The position numbers and the translations under genes are program-made. This document shows positions 50,792 through 61,400 of a stretch of DNA of 64,000 nt, in pieces. How positions within the stretch are numbered: position 1 is the first letter of the stretch; each line of letters opens with the position of its first letter. A model generated the notes under the pieces. That model did no database searches. It was not told where the DNA came from and worked only from the letters and a program-made list of their open reading frames with translations. Origin of the DNA: Halicephalobus mephisto (Eukaryota > Nematoda > Chromadorea > Rhabditida > Panagrolaimidae); NCBI GenBank assembly GCA_009193035.1, contig SWDT01000200.1:62001-126000 (forward strand). The letters run 5' to 3'.

Positions 50792-52816
50792 ATGATTTCC
50801 CTGGGTTCCAATCACATGCCTCCAATCTCTGATCAGAAACTGAGTGTGGAATCAACAGTCACTTCCAATGATTCTCCTCCACTGCTGCTGAAACATTTGT
50901 GTGTCGTTTGCGACGATGAATCTGATGGATTGCACTTTGGACAACATACGTGCAGGTAGGAATTAAAATTTAAATTAGCAAATTGTTGAATAATTAATTT
51001 ACAGAGCATGTGCAGCCTTTTTCCGTCGGACAGTCAGTCTCAAGCTGGAATACAGCTGCAAACATGAGGGGAATTGTGAGATCGTCAAAACTGCCAGGAA
51101 TATGTGTCGATCCTGCAGATACCAGAAATGCCTAAAAAGAGGAATGCTTACTGGAGGTTGACTTCTGTTAATTTATCTCTCTTAATATCCTTTTTACAGC
51201 TGTTCAACATGCCCGTGATGGACTCGGGAAACGAAAAGAAGGAACAAAACGACCTGCGGAAAACCCGAAACCCATCGATCCCAACAACTCCACTCCATCT
51301 TCTTCTGCAACTAGTGACTATGACACTACTTCGAATCACGTCTGGTCACCGATGCATCAAGTAACTCCCTCGACCACCAGTCCTCAAAATCAAGAGAATT
51401 ATACGGTTTATTACACAAACGGCACCAACGGTCAAGTCATTACTCATTTTGCTAATATGGTAGGTTCGTCCTTTAACTTCATGCACGAACTTCTTTTTCC
51501 AGCAACTGAATCCGTCCAACGGTTATATTCCCCCACAGTTGGAGGAAATGAAGGTGCTTCGTCGCATGGTTGAGGGATATCAGAGTTTCCTCAGTCTGAG
51601 AAGAGCCAGCTACACTCTCGTCGACGTTATTCCTAGATTCGTCAATGGAGACCCAGATTCCATCCCAATGTCGAATTACGGGACTTCAAAAAAGATATGT
51701 CGAGTAGAGGCGAGTCTGGTCATGGACGTAGCCATGAAGTTCTTCCGTCCTTTTTCCCTTCTAGAACCTTCTGATCGGATCAAGTTATTTGACAGCTTCT
51801 TCTGCCACTTCTCCAATTCAGAAAGAGCTTATCAGACTTACAAACGGTACGGACACATCGAAGGGAACGACAAACTCATCATGCCAGACGGAGGCTACGT
51901 GAATCTTAGCGAACTTCCAAAGTTCTATGAAAACAACGAGGTCGTCAAGGGCAATCCTACTCAACTGGCCCAGATCTTTGGATACGCCATGTCCTTCGTG
52001 GTGAACACAGTCGTCCCTCACATGGTCCGTATCAGGATCGACGAATACGAGATGGTGGCTATTTTCGGAATGCTTCTCTGGAGGGACACTGTAGCGGATA
52101 TCGGCGCTGACGCTTTGAATGCCATCCATACAACTAGAGACGACATTATTCGGGATTTACATATTCACTACAGAATGATTGGATTAAACGACGTGGACGT
52201 CTCTCTCAAACTAGCTAATCTCTTCCTTCTTATCCCCAAGCTAGAGGTACGTGATCTTTTTCGATAATTGCACGGATGGTGGTTGCGATTGCCCATCATC
52301 CAGTTCCTTTGTCATGTGTCGGTCTGTCAAAATGGCAATTACTAACACGCGCCTTATTGTCCGTTTTCAGCAATCGCTCAAGTTGGTCAAGGAAAATTTC
52401 GAAATAGCAGGCTTATTCAATATGCTGGACATCGATAGTGATTGTCCGAGATTCAGACAACTGAAGCAACTTTAATCAAGCTCGGTAAGCCGGCCTAGCT
52501 TGCACTGTTCTAACGCACTCGCAACTTCTAAATCATTCGAAAATCTGCTTTCAGACGTCATGCAAATTAGTGAAAGAAAACTTTGATATTGCCGAGCTTT
52601 TCAATATGATCGACCCTGAAACTTGTTGTCAGTTCTTTACTCGCTGCAAAAATTAAAGTACTCTAGGTATTGCCATTTTGACTTGTTCATATTTTGGCAA
52701 TTTTCAATTTTCAGCACTCTCTCAAGCTTGTCCGTGAAAATTTCAACATTGCCGAGCTATTCAACATGATAGAGGTGGACAGATGCACTAAGCATTATCA
52801 TCAGTCCAGCGAATAA
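50792..52816 (+). CDS. Nematode-type nuclear hormone receptor with alternative last exons
   Basis: Exons 50792-50955, 51005-51156, 51200-51459 and 51503-52246 form the core, followed by one of three last exons; with the first the protein has 474 aa. The DNA-binding domain (about 36-105) has the eight zinc cysteines and the P-box CRACAAFFRR typical of the expanded nematode receptors related to HNF4, ending CRYQKCLKRGML. A Ser/Thr/Asn-rich hinge follows. The ligand-binding domain (about 195-440) contains FFRPFSLLEPSDRIKLFDSFF and VAIFGMLLWRD. Receptors of this group are ligand- or cofactor-controlled transcription factors; target and ligand are unknown. The core ends at 52246 in phase 0, so each of the three last exons completes it in frame. 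The ATG lies 6 nt after a TTTTTCTAG acceptor. Confidence 0.93.
52371..52816 (+). repeat. Three tandem homologous terminal exons of the nuclear receptor
   Basis: Exon a codes 52371-52475, exon b 52555-52656, exon c 52715-52816. Each begins in phase 0 after a TTTCAG acceptor, encodes 33-34 aa and has its own stop. The shared core is KLVKENFEIAGLFNML (a), KLVKENFDIAELFNMI (b) and KLVRENFNIAELFNMI (c); the last 12-15 residues differ. After their stops, a and b have donors (GTAAGC at 52485, GTATTG at 52667). Only c is followed by AATAAA (52812-52817). They arose by exon duplication and replace one another at the C-terminus, where helix 12/AF-2 lies in nuclear receptors. Confidence 0.9.
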
Positions 52817-53161
52817 ATTCCGATCTTCATTCCCTGCTTTTGAGTGGAACCTCAAAAGTACCCCCAATCTCGCTTATTTTCTCCGGAATTCATACATATT
52901 ATGGACAATTGGGAAACCTTACATATTTGTTGGTTAAAATGTTATTAGAAAAGTAAAACTCAACTTTCATAGTGATTCTGTTATAAAAGTTTATTGAAAA
53001 GCACAGAAAGGAGCAAGCAAGTTCTCTAGTTGCTTATTCGAGACTGAATAATTTGTAAGAGAATCTGGCTCGAATTTTATTTGAAAGATAACTGAATTGA
53101 AGCAAACTGAATTCAGCGACAGAGTAAAAACTGATAATGGTCAGGATAAGGTTGGGAAGAC
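52817..53161. other. Convergent 3' flanks of the receptor and filament genes
   Basis: 345 bp. It contains the minus-strand AATAAA (53081-53076) of the intermediate filament gene and otherwise AT-rich 3' UTR sequence. Confidence 0.6.
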
Positions 53162-55219
53162 CTATCCAGAGCGCTGAATGTGGGTAGCACGTTCTTCGCC
53201 CTCGCGGTTGTAAAGGATCGTCTGGATGTTGTTCCCGGTGCCGAAGGAGTCCTCCCCGTCAAAGACGAGTTGGTCAGGAGGGGAGTGGATTCCTTGGTTT
53301 CGAGCAAAGACCTTGACGGTCTTTCCTGGTCGGAGGATAAAGTCACGGGGGAAGGTGAAGACGATCTCTCGCTTTCCGTCGATTCTTCTCTTGAGCTTCC
53401 ATTCTCCGATGAACTCCTCCTTTGCACGGTGAGTGTTGGTGAGTGTGATGAATTTGCCGTCAGGAGAGACCTCCTGGATGGAGACATTGCCCTTAGCGGA
53501 CCTCTGGAAAGAGGAACGAGAAGCAGTTTCTCCCTTGATGACACGCATGGTTTCGGTGTCCTCGTGTTGGGTGATGCCATGGGTCTTGACGACTTGCTCA
53601 ACGAGTTGTCTGAGACCGGCTCTATTCTCCTCGCCCTCAAGCATCTTACGGTAGATGGCGATTTCGGCATCAAGGGTTTGCTTGGTGTCAAGCAGCATCT
53701 GGAGTTCGACCATGAGGGCCTGGCATTCTTCTCTCATTTTTCTGATCTGAGCATCCCGTTCGTTGAGGGCAGCTTCGTAAGATCTCTGGTCGTCCTCCAA
53801 CTGGAAGTTGAGTTCTTGGATCTGCTTCTCGAGCAGGCTGTTTCTGCCTTCCAAATCAGCCAATTTGCCACGGAGGTCAGTGAGTTGAGTACGAAGACGT
53901 TTGACTTCTTCCTTGGCATAGCCTTGTTCCATGGTTTGACGGGCAGACTGAGTCTGGATCTCCTGTACCTTGAGACGGTACCAGGACTCCATATCATTAC
54001 GGTTGATGTTGTAGATCTGAAATGATTTGATTAATTGCCATTAAACCTTGGGAAAACTCGCTTGATCGTATTCAGCACGGATATCCCGGATAGCAGAGGC
54101 CAACTCGTTCTTGAAGAACTCGCGGTTCTCTGGAGTGGTGTCTCGAGCAGCCAGGGACTGAAGTTCCTTGATTTCTTGTTCGTGGACTCGACGGAGGAAA
54201 TCGATTTCCTCGAGCAGAGTTTGAACCTGGTTTTGGTAGTCAATTCGGTTGAGAGTCTCCTGATCAAGTTCAGTTCTGGCTCTCTGGAGCTCAGAAATGA
54301 GTCTTTGGTTCTCCTTCTTGACTCGGGCAATAGTTTCTTCCAATTCGGCGATTCGACGACGGAGAAGATTGACTTCGGCTTCGATGTTAGACAAGGTAAC
54401 AAGCAAGTCGTCGATGACACCCTTATCGTGATGGTGGGCCCGGAGAGCATCGTCGTACTTTTTCTTTATTTCGTTTAGTTCATCTTGCATCTTTCTAATC
54501 TGCTTCAGAAGCTCGTCTCGTTGTTTGTTGGTGTCGTCAATCAATTTTTTTGCCTCCATAAGTTCGGCTTCGTACATTTGTCGGATGTTGTGGGTGTCCT
54601 TACCCCACTTGCCTCTGAGGGCTTCGAGGTCGGCTTGGAGTTTGCGGTTCTGGGCTTCCAAGAACCGGACCTTTTCAATGTAGGAGGCCAGTTTGTCGTT
54701 CAAATCGGACATTTCTTTTTTCTCTCTCTCGCGGGAGTCGCGGATAGCGCTGGCGGCATTCTGGCCAAAAGGAGAGAGGCCAGATCCGAGGGAGGATCCC
54801 ATCTCGGTGACGATCTTGAGAGAACGGGATCCCGTAGCTGAAAACTAACCGTTTCACCTCTTTTAATGAAATGGCTGATTAATGAATTTACTTAGCCCCC
54901 AAGCACTCCCGGATCTCAGAGTACCGTCCCCATAACTACCTCTATACTCATAGGAAGAAGAGTTGTACATGATTGGAGTCCCCGCTCTGCTCCCAGTCGA
55001 CAGGTACGTCTGACTGGAAGCTCTCGTCAACTCGTCCTCACGGCTCAGATCAAAATCCGATGAAAAACGGACGGAATGACGAGCAGGCAGAGTTGCTGAT
55101 GAGCCGATGGCGAACGAGCTGGAGGACAGTCTGGTCCGTCGGTCTGTTGGAGGAAGGGATTCATCAAAGCCGTACCGATGGCGTTGAATGCTCTGACTTC
55201 GATAACGAGCAGTATTCAT
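53162..55219 (-). CDS. Cytoplasmic intermediate filament protein with lamin tail domain
   Basis: Exons 55219-54892, 54837-54062 and 54016-53162 join in frame to 652 aa. A Ser/Tyr/Arg-rich head is followed by the helix-initiation motif [20 protein letters not shown] (about 150). A rod of about 350 residues carries the six extra heptads of coil 1b seen in lamins and protostome filaments, and ends with [19 protein letters not shown]. The tail has a lamin Ig-fold ([19 protein letters not shown]... [19 protein letters not shown]). There is no nuclear localisation signal or CaaX box, so it is a cytoplasmic IF of the nematode ifa/ifb kind. It would support epithelia and hemidesmosome-like attachments. 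Intron 2 (54061-54017) is GC-AG. Codon use is strongly biased, as in PABP. Confidence 0.96.
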
Positions 55220-56932
55220 AGTTTTTGTTTACAAAAACAAACAGGAAATAAGGGATTCAACTGTTTCCAACAACACGAAATCTAGACTGATTTCTCCAGA
55301 ATTACAAATTTGGTTTTTCATAATCGGAGAGAAAACCGACAATTTTGAGACGATCCGGTCAAATTACTCTTCTTTGAATGAGAACGTTGGAAGAACCGTT
55401 TATGGGTCTTTTGTATTTCATTACTTCCAAAGCAAAAATCAAACTCACTCAGGGTTTCACGGCCGGTTGTACGACCGCCAAGTGGTTGACGTCCAGTTGG
55501 GCCGAGAGACATGTTTCAGATCTGAAAATGGATATTTGAGATGGGCAAAATTGGTCTGCAAAGTCGCGGAAACTAAGTAATTTGGCTGTTGTAACTTGAA
55601 AGCTGAATGAAGCAAACTAGCAAGATTAACAACAATTTGGTTTTCCAGAAAACCTAGACTCCACCTAACTTTCAACTTTTCCTCGAATAAGCCGATTTTC
55701 TCGAATGGGAGCGACAAGTTGTGCTTAAGTTTATTCCTTGGGTAAATTCACGCCTACGGGGTTATTTCGCCAAGCAATTAGGTATCATTACGGTAGACTG
55801 CGTATTCACAAGTGATCTTACAGAGGGAAATTAATTTCTCCACAAGCAAATCTGTTTGATGGACGAAATCAAGGATCCATCAAGAAACTCTCAAGCTAAA
55901 TCTTGAATTTTCCAAGAGACAACTTTGATCTTGTTTGGCCAATGGATTAAGTTTTCCCGAAACTAACGCAGAGAAAAGGGAATCAGACTTGCAGGAAATT
56001 TCTGTATCTTTTAAAAGAGGACCAAGAAGAATAATAAAACTTGATTTCCTATTTTCCCTCACGACGGCGTTGATTCCATCTCCAAGGGTCAAACACGGCC
56101 ATCTCGAGATATTGATTCCGATAAGTTTGGAATCGAACTTTAATTTTTGTTTAATCGTTTATGAATGAGGAAAGAAAAACCAATTCACGCCCTCATTTGA
56201 AATCTTTTGTACAATTGGAAAAGGAATCAAACAAATTCCTCCAAAAGCGGTCAACCAGGGAATGCGCGACACCCGGACTAGTCTGATGATTCAGCTTTTT
56301 CAAGAATGAAAATAAAAAATCAATCCAATTTGACAAATAATAGATAAAAGTTGTTTTTTGGAAGAAACTTCAAAAGAAGACGACGTCCTTGACAAATTGC
56401 TGCGCGAGGCTGCAATTGAGGAGTTCTTCCTGGAGAAAAACATGAGATAATGGATCAGCAAGAGCTTTCGAAAAAATAGGATCGATCAAGAACTCAGGTG
56501 TATCGAACAGTCTTGGAACTGAGGCTCATTGAGGACTGAGACAACCACGAGCAGCAGTTTCGTACGAATTTCAATCAGATGAATAATTTTTCCGAAAACA
56601 AGTTTACGTAAGGCCAATTCTCGATTAAAAGAACATCTCAAACACCGAACTGTTGAATTTACCTGAGAACAAACACGACTGTTTGCTTGCTGGAGTTACG
56701 AATCAAGCAGGAGACACGCATGACCGGCTCAGAGTACGCACTCCTGTATCGCGTAATCGGCGGAGAGACTGGAAGGGACTTCTGGCTCTGGATATCTCTG
56801 TGCGAAACACCGCTTATGGATTCTCACTAGAACCTGATGCAGTGTCAGATATGAGATGTGAAGGACAAATAGCTCTGTTAAAATACTATCCATACTCTAA
56901 GTGGACAACTAACGAAGAATAAATTTATACAA
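55220..56932. other. Intergenic region with one doubtful frame
   Basis: 1.7 kb upstream of the filament gene and downstream of the proteasome gene. On the plus strand, 56653-56922 has an 89-codon frame (LALDISVRNTAYGFSLEPDA), and around 56,360-56,450 another short one (EETSKEDDVLDKLLREAA), separated by stops. They may be remnants of one gene. I recognise neither. Confidence 0.4.
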
Positions 56933-57724
56933 TCAAGAAAGTGATTCGATTATACTTTTCAATTCAGTCTTTGGAAGGGATTTATAATTACCTGAACTTC
57001 CAGAACCCGTCAAAACAGCGACATTGACATCGTCAGCGGTAAATGTATCTACAGCTCGGAGAGCTTTGAGAACTAGCTTTATGGCTTCAGCTTCATCCAC
57101 GAGAGCATCTTCGTTGTAGTTCTGTTCGAGAAAAGAGGTAACTTCATCGGCTTTCTTACCTACAGCTCCAGCCTTGACTCCACAAGATCCAGCATTAGCA
57201 TCAATCTTGATTAACTCCGGCTTTTCACAGCATCCACCAAGTAAGACAGCCACACCGAATGGACGAGTACTGGCCAGCATGGTTGCTTCCTGAAGATTTA
57301 TATAAGAAAAGTCCGAAAAAGAAAGTCACCTGCATTCTCGCTTCCAGAACTCGAGAAATCATCGACATAGACGGAGGTTCTCCTAGTTCGAAACGGTGAC
57401 GGACTACTTGTTCTTGTGCCTTAGACACTAATGTACGAGCGTCTCCAGGCAGACCGGCGAAAGCAGCGGCAACTCCATCATCAATACGGTGAATCGGGGA
57501 ACTGGAGCTACTAACGAGGAGACGGCTTTCTTCCTTCTTCATGGAAGCAATAACAACACAACTCTTACCGACCACTCCAATCTGAAAGAATCGATATATG
57601 AAATCCGAACATACTCAAGGAAACTTGCAGCAGTGTTGTTGAGTTGAGTAGCTTTGGTAGCATATTCCACCTGATTCAGACGGCCGTGTTCAGAGAATTC
57701 GTTCACAGGGGCATAGGGCCACAT
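56933..57724 (-). CDS. 20S proteasome alpha subunit
   Basis: Exons 57724-57629, 57581-57330 and 57289-56933 join in frame to 234 aa. The alpha-subunit signature FSEHGRLNQVEYATKATQ is at the N-terminus. IDDGVAAAFAGLPGDARTLV and STRPFGVAVLLGG follow, then a C-terminal GKKADEVTSFLEQNY helix. SCVVIASMKKEESRLL and GVKAGAVGKKADEVTSFLE look most like the alpha1/PSMA6 subtype, but the subtype is uncertain. Alpha subunits form the outer gate rings of the 20S core and are not catalytic. The N-terminus is about ten residues shorter than usual, so a further 5' exon is possible. Intron 1 (57628-57582) uses a GC donor; only this choice keeps the frame. Confidence 0.9.
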
Positions 57725-59064
57725 TCTTCAAAAATCAGTATGAGTTCTTGAGTATAAACAACATGGTATTGCTCCATGTCAGAAAGTCCCCACATATAAA
57801 AATTTCTCATGTGAAATCTCACGGTATCTAAACAATGAGAAAATGACCAAGTCCAAGGAATCTCAAGATCGAAAAAGTTGATGGAATAAAGTGGATTACT
57901 GAAAGGTGGATCAGAGTCTACCTTCAGCTATTGCTCTTTGATTACTACAACAGTTTATTGCCCAATTCACCACGAGATCTACAGAAAAGGAAAACAAGGT
58001 TATCAGCACGGACAACCATTAAACGTTGGAAAACTACCCGCTAAACGGTTGAAGAAACAAGGACAGAACACCACAATCGTCAACTTATTACTTTATGAAA
58101 AAACCTGAGTATTAAGCTGCTTTTCACATTGCCTATTTGGATTTTGTATTCTTTAATTTGCAGTACAAGTTGGTAAAAATAAAAAATATTTTTGAGAATA
58201 AGCAATTTACAGTAAGAGTTTCTCGTCAGAATTGTTTTATTTTTAAATCGTGCTCTTTCGAAATTGTTCAGAAATTGAATAACAGAAAGCAATATTTAAT
58301 TTATCTGTATTAAGAAAGAAATGTCAATCCCGTATTATTTCGAAAGAAGCACTTTCCGCTCGGGAGCATTTCCACATGCCTTTTTCATTGCTTTTTAATT
58401 TAATAATTTCAAATAAAATAAAATTACTATTATTTTTGCATAGGTATCTTCTTCAACCTGCACTTATTTTAAAAACAAAAATCAACAAAAAATACAATTT
58501 TAATAGGAATTAAAGGGAAATGAAAAAATTTCGAAATATTTTGGAAAAAATTCTTTCTCGAAGATATCCAATGTTGGTATTTCTGACTTAATCTTGATAC
58601 AAATTCCGTCAAATAAAGTACAAAGTTTTTTGATATAAATGGAAAAATTTTCATTTCTCCCCTGCTGTAAACATCACGAGTCTGCCCACATGCTTCCCAT
58701 TTCTGAATTGTTTTCATCACTCGCCCACAGCGTACACTGGATATTTTTGAAGCAATATTAATCTGTCCATGATGGCACAATTTAACCTCTCCGGAGAAAA
58801 AAGTAAAACTGCATAATGAACAATTACTTTTTGTTTGATCTTTGGTCTCTACCGTAATATTTGTTTCGAAATCAAGTTGCTTCTTGACCAGGACAGTTCC
58901 AGACCCTTGAAGGTGTGGCATTACGATGATGAAATGCATTTTACATATTTCCTCGATTACGAAAGAGATTTTTCCAGAGATTTCACAAGAAAGGAAATAT
59001 CGATCGATGGAAACGCCGAGCAGCTGACTCGGCTCGTGTGTCCGGGCATTGTGCGTCTCTCTCT
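57725..59064. other. Intergenic, AT-rich
   Basis: About 1.3 kb between the proteasome gene start and the heat-shock-type promoter, which is divergent to it. A 206-codon minus-strand frame at 58469-59089 is open but has no recognisable domain or codon bias and runs into the promoter. It is not called. Confidence 0.5.
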
Positions 59065-59190
59065 TTCCAGAACCTTCTGTCATCAACAAGGCCGTGGCGT
59101 CTGTCCTTCGGTTTCACGAGCGCAGTTGTTGACGCTTGTGCGTTTCGCGAGGGTCGCCCCATCTTTCGTAATGGCCGCAACGGGTATAAA
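59065..59190 (+). promoter_or_regulatory. Heat-shock-type promoter: HSEs and TATA box
   Basis: 59065-59077 reads TTCCAGAACCTTC, three perfect alternating heat-shock units (TTC-nn-GAA-nn-TTC). Two partial units follow (TTCACGAG near 59113, TTCGCGAG near 59144). A strong TATA box (GGTATAAAAG, TATAAA at 59185-59190) lies about 110 nt downstream of the HSE. This is the layout of HSF-1-driven promoters. Predicted transcription start is about 59215, running to the right. Confidence 0.65.
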
Positions 59191-59214
59191 AGAGGAGAAC
59201 AGACTCAGTCCTTT

Positions 59215-61400
59215 AGTCGTTTCTCAACACCAGACACGGGGCGGTTGGTTGTCGTTTCCATGCTGTCACTCGTTCTACAGAGACTCTCATTTTTCGATCG
59301 AAGCAGTCTGTGAGTTATGTTTTGTCCCTTCTGACGCTTCCGATCCGTCCTGAAATTATCGTAGCTGCCTTCAAATTCTCCACCGCCCCGGTGTCTGGTG
59401 ACGACTCCGGCCCTCTTCTCACTTCTCTCGTCGAGTTCTTTGTCAATCCCTCAAATGGCCGAAACGGTCCAATCAAGGAAGTTCTAGACAGGTTGGTTGT
59501 CAGTCTGCGAGTCCACTTCGCAATGCCTCGGTTTCAGCAAGAATCAAAGTGCATTGCGAAATACCAAAACAGGAAATAGAAGGTGTAGCTCGGGAGTCAG
59601 TAATTTCGAGAGGAGCCCTTAGGATCAAATTCGTGGACGTGCGCTTGCCTGATTCAACTCAATCAAGTCAAATCCAGTCTTCGGCGCTAAATTTCTTCCA
59701 GATTGTTGTTTTCTAATGCGCAGCTCAAAATGCTGATGCTACTGTACGGGCGAGATGACCCATCGATCTCTAGAATAAAATGTTTCACTCCCAACATCGG
59801 CGCTTCATTCCCCCGGTATTTTTCTTCTTTTGGAAAATGTCAAATTCAGATGCCCTCATGGTTCGATACCGTAACCCAGGACTAGAAATCCAAGCAAGTA
59901 GATTGACGACTCCCGTTGCCTTAGGCCGAGTCCAGTAATTATGGTAGATCCAAGGAAAACCCAAGTCATGGTTGTGGGTGTTTTTCTATCCAAATGACCA
60001 ACTTCAGATGCGCAACGGATTCAAGTTAGATCTTTCACAACCCTAGATTTCGAAATCAAAATTGACGAGTACACGTTTCGAAACAAATTTCAACACTGAG
60101 TTCCTGTTATGAAATCTGTAGTTGTCAACCTCGGGCAAAAAGTGGGTGTTTGTTCTCTAATCGAGTTCAGATCCCGTCTGCTGTTCCACTCAAACTCGTG
60201 ACCTGCGCTGAAAAACTACAAAAATATAAATATTCCATAGTTCGTAATGTTTTCCTACGTGTTCTGATGATGTCTTCTATTTGTTATTCTCTACGTGTCC
60301 TGCTCTTGTTCCAGAAAATCAAAATTTTATTAAAAATGTGGGTAGTCAAAAAATTCAAAAATCATTCAGATACAGTTCTCCAACTTTCGTTTGAATTACT
60401 TTTACGGGTGAAAAATACGAGGTCTTCAAAATTTGCAAAAAATCAATTTCGGTACGGGCCAACCATGTTAGTTGAGTATTCCTGCGTGTTCTTCCAATGA
60501 TCTCTTCTGTAGCCTACTCTACGTGTTCCTGCTTCTGAAAATCAAAAATGGTTAAAAAATAAAAAGTGGGTCTTCAAAAATCCTCAATATTAGTTCAGAT
60601 ATCGCTCGCTGACTTTTGTCGAATTCACTGATTGGCGCCAATCGGACTCTACTGTCCATGTTCCGGAAAACCTAAAATGTGGGTGTTTAAAAAATGCCAA
60701 AATTCAAGTTCAGATACTGCTCGCCAAACTTTGTTCAAATCAAACAGACTTCAAGAAATCCAAATCTTATCGAAAGTGAGTGTTTCAATATCTGGACATC
60801 AACCACATTCAGATAGAAGTTACCTTAATCTTCCCCATGGTGGGACTTATCCGTTTCGTCTTCCTGATTACTCCGAATCTAGTGCTTAGAAGGAAAATAA
60901 TTGAAAACAAAAAGTGGGCATAATACAGCCAAAACCTCAATGGTCACAATTTCCTGTTCAGAAACCATTTTTATCCGACAAATAAAGGACTAATCGAAAA
61001 TGAAAATATGTGAGTATCTCTACCTCGAAATCCAAGTAGCTTCAGATACTTCCTTGCTTAATGTGGTTGAAGAACCTCATACCAAATCTCAGCCTTCAAA
61101 AACAAAGCTGAATGTAGGTGATCTAGCCGATATATAGGATCTTCAGATGGCTAAATTCAAAATCAGCCAACCAAAACAGACGAAAAGCGAGCTTAAAATC
61201 ACGAAAATAACCGTGAGTCTTCTTGTCGGGAAATAGAAAGACTTCAGATACATGAATCAAAAATCCTCTGATGCCTGTAGATGTTCTGATGCGAGCTCTC
61301 TGAGCCAAAAATCCAAAATCCGTGGGTGTCTTTGATGCCAAATCTTGCCCTTCAGAATCTCATAAACTCAACTGAAATCCTGATCGTATCACGGAGCCTA
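59215..61400 (+). other. Candidate intron-dense transcription unit with repeat modules
   Basis: Downstream of the HSE/TATA promoter, a GTGAGT donor at 59308 and a TTTCAG acceptor at 59537 begin a series of splice-like pairs. From 59816 to 61355, twelve segments start with GTGGGT/GTGAGT-like donors and end in TTCAG, spanning only 29-48 nt, mostly followed by ATA or ATG. Removing those at 60566-60598, 60679-60713, 60776-60812 and 60914-60961 joins 60519-60565, 60599-60678, 60714-60775, 60813-60913 and 60962-61009 into about 112 open codons, so part of it may code. The blocks before several donors are related (VPENQN, VPASENQ, VPENLK). I found no convincing start or complete frame. It may be an unrecognised repeat protein, a remnant of one, or a spliced noncoding RNA. 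Confidence 0.4.

Noticed and set aside
53180..54025. 281-codon plus-strand frame opposite the intermediate filament gene
   Set aside because: It is the complement of strongly biased coiled-coil codons and contains no recognisable feature.
58469..59089. 206-codon minus-strand frame
   Set aside because: It has no known motif and no signal or membrane pattern of note, with AT-driven Phe/Ile/Lys content, and it overlaps the heat-shock-type promoter.
59816..61355. snoRNA or piRNA cluster as an explanation of the repeated units
   Set aside because: TGATGA-like boxes appear only in places, without matching CTGA boxes at regular distance, and the nematode piRNA upstream motif is not repeated. The consistent feature is the donor/acceptor pair.
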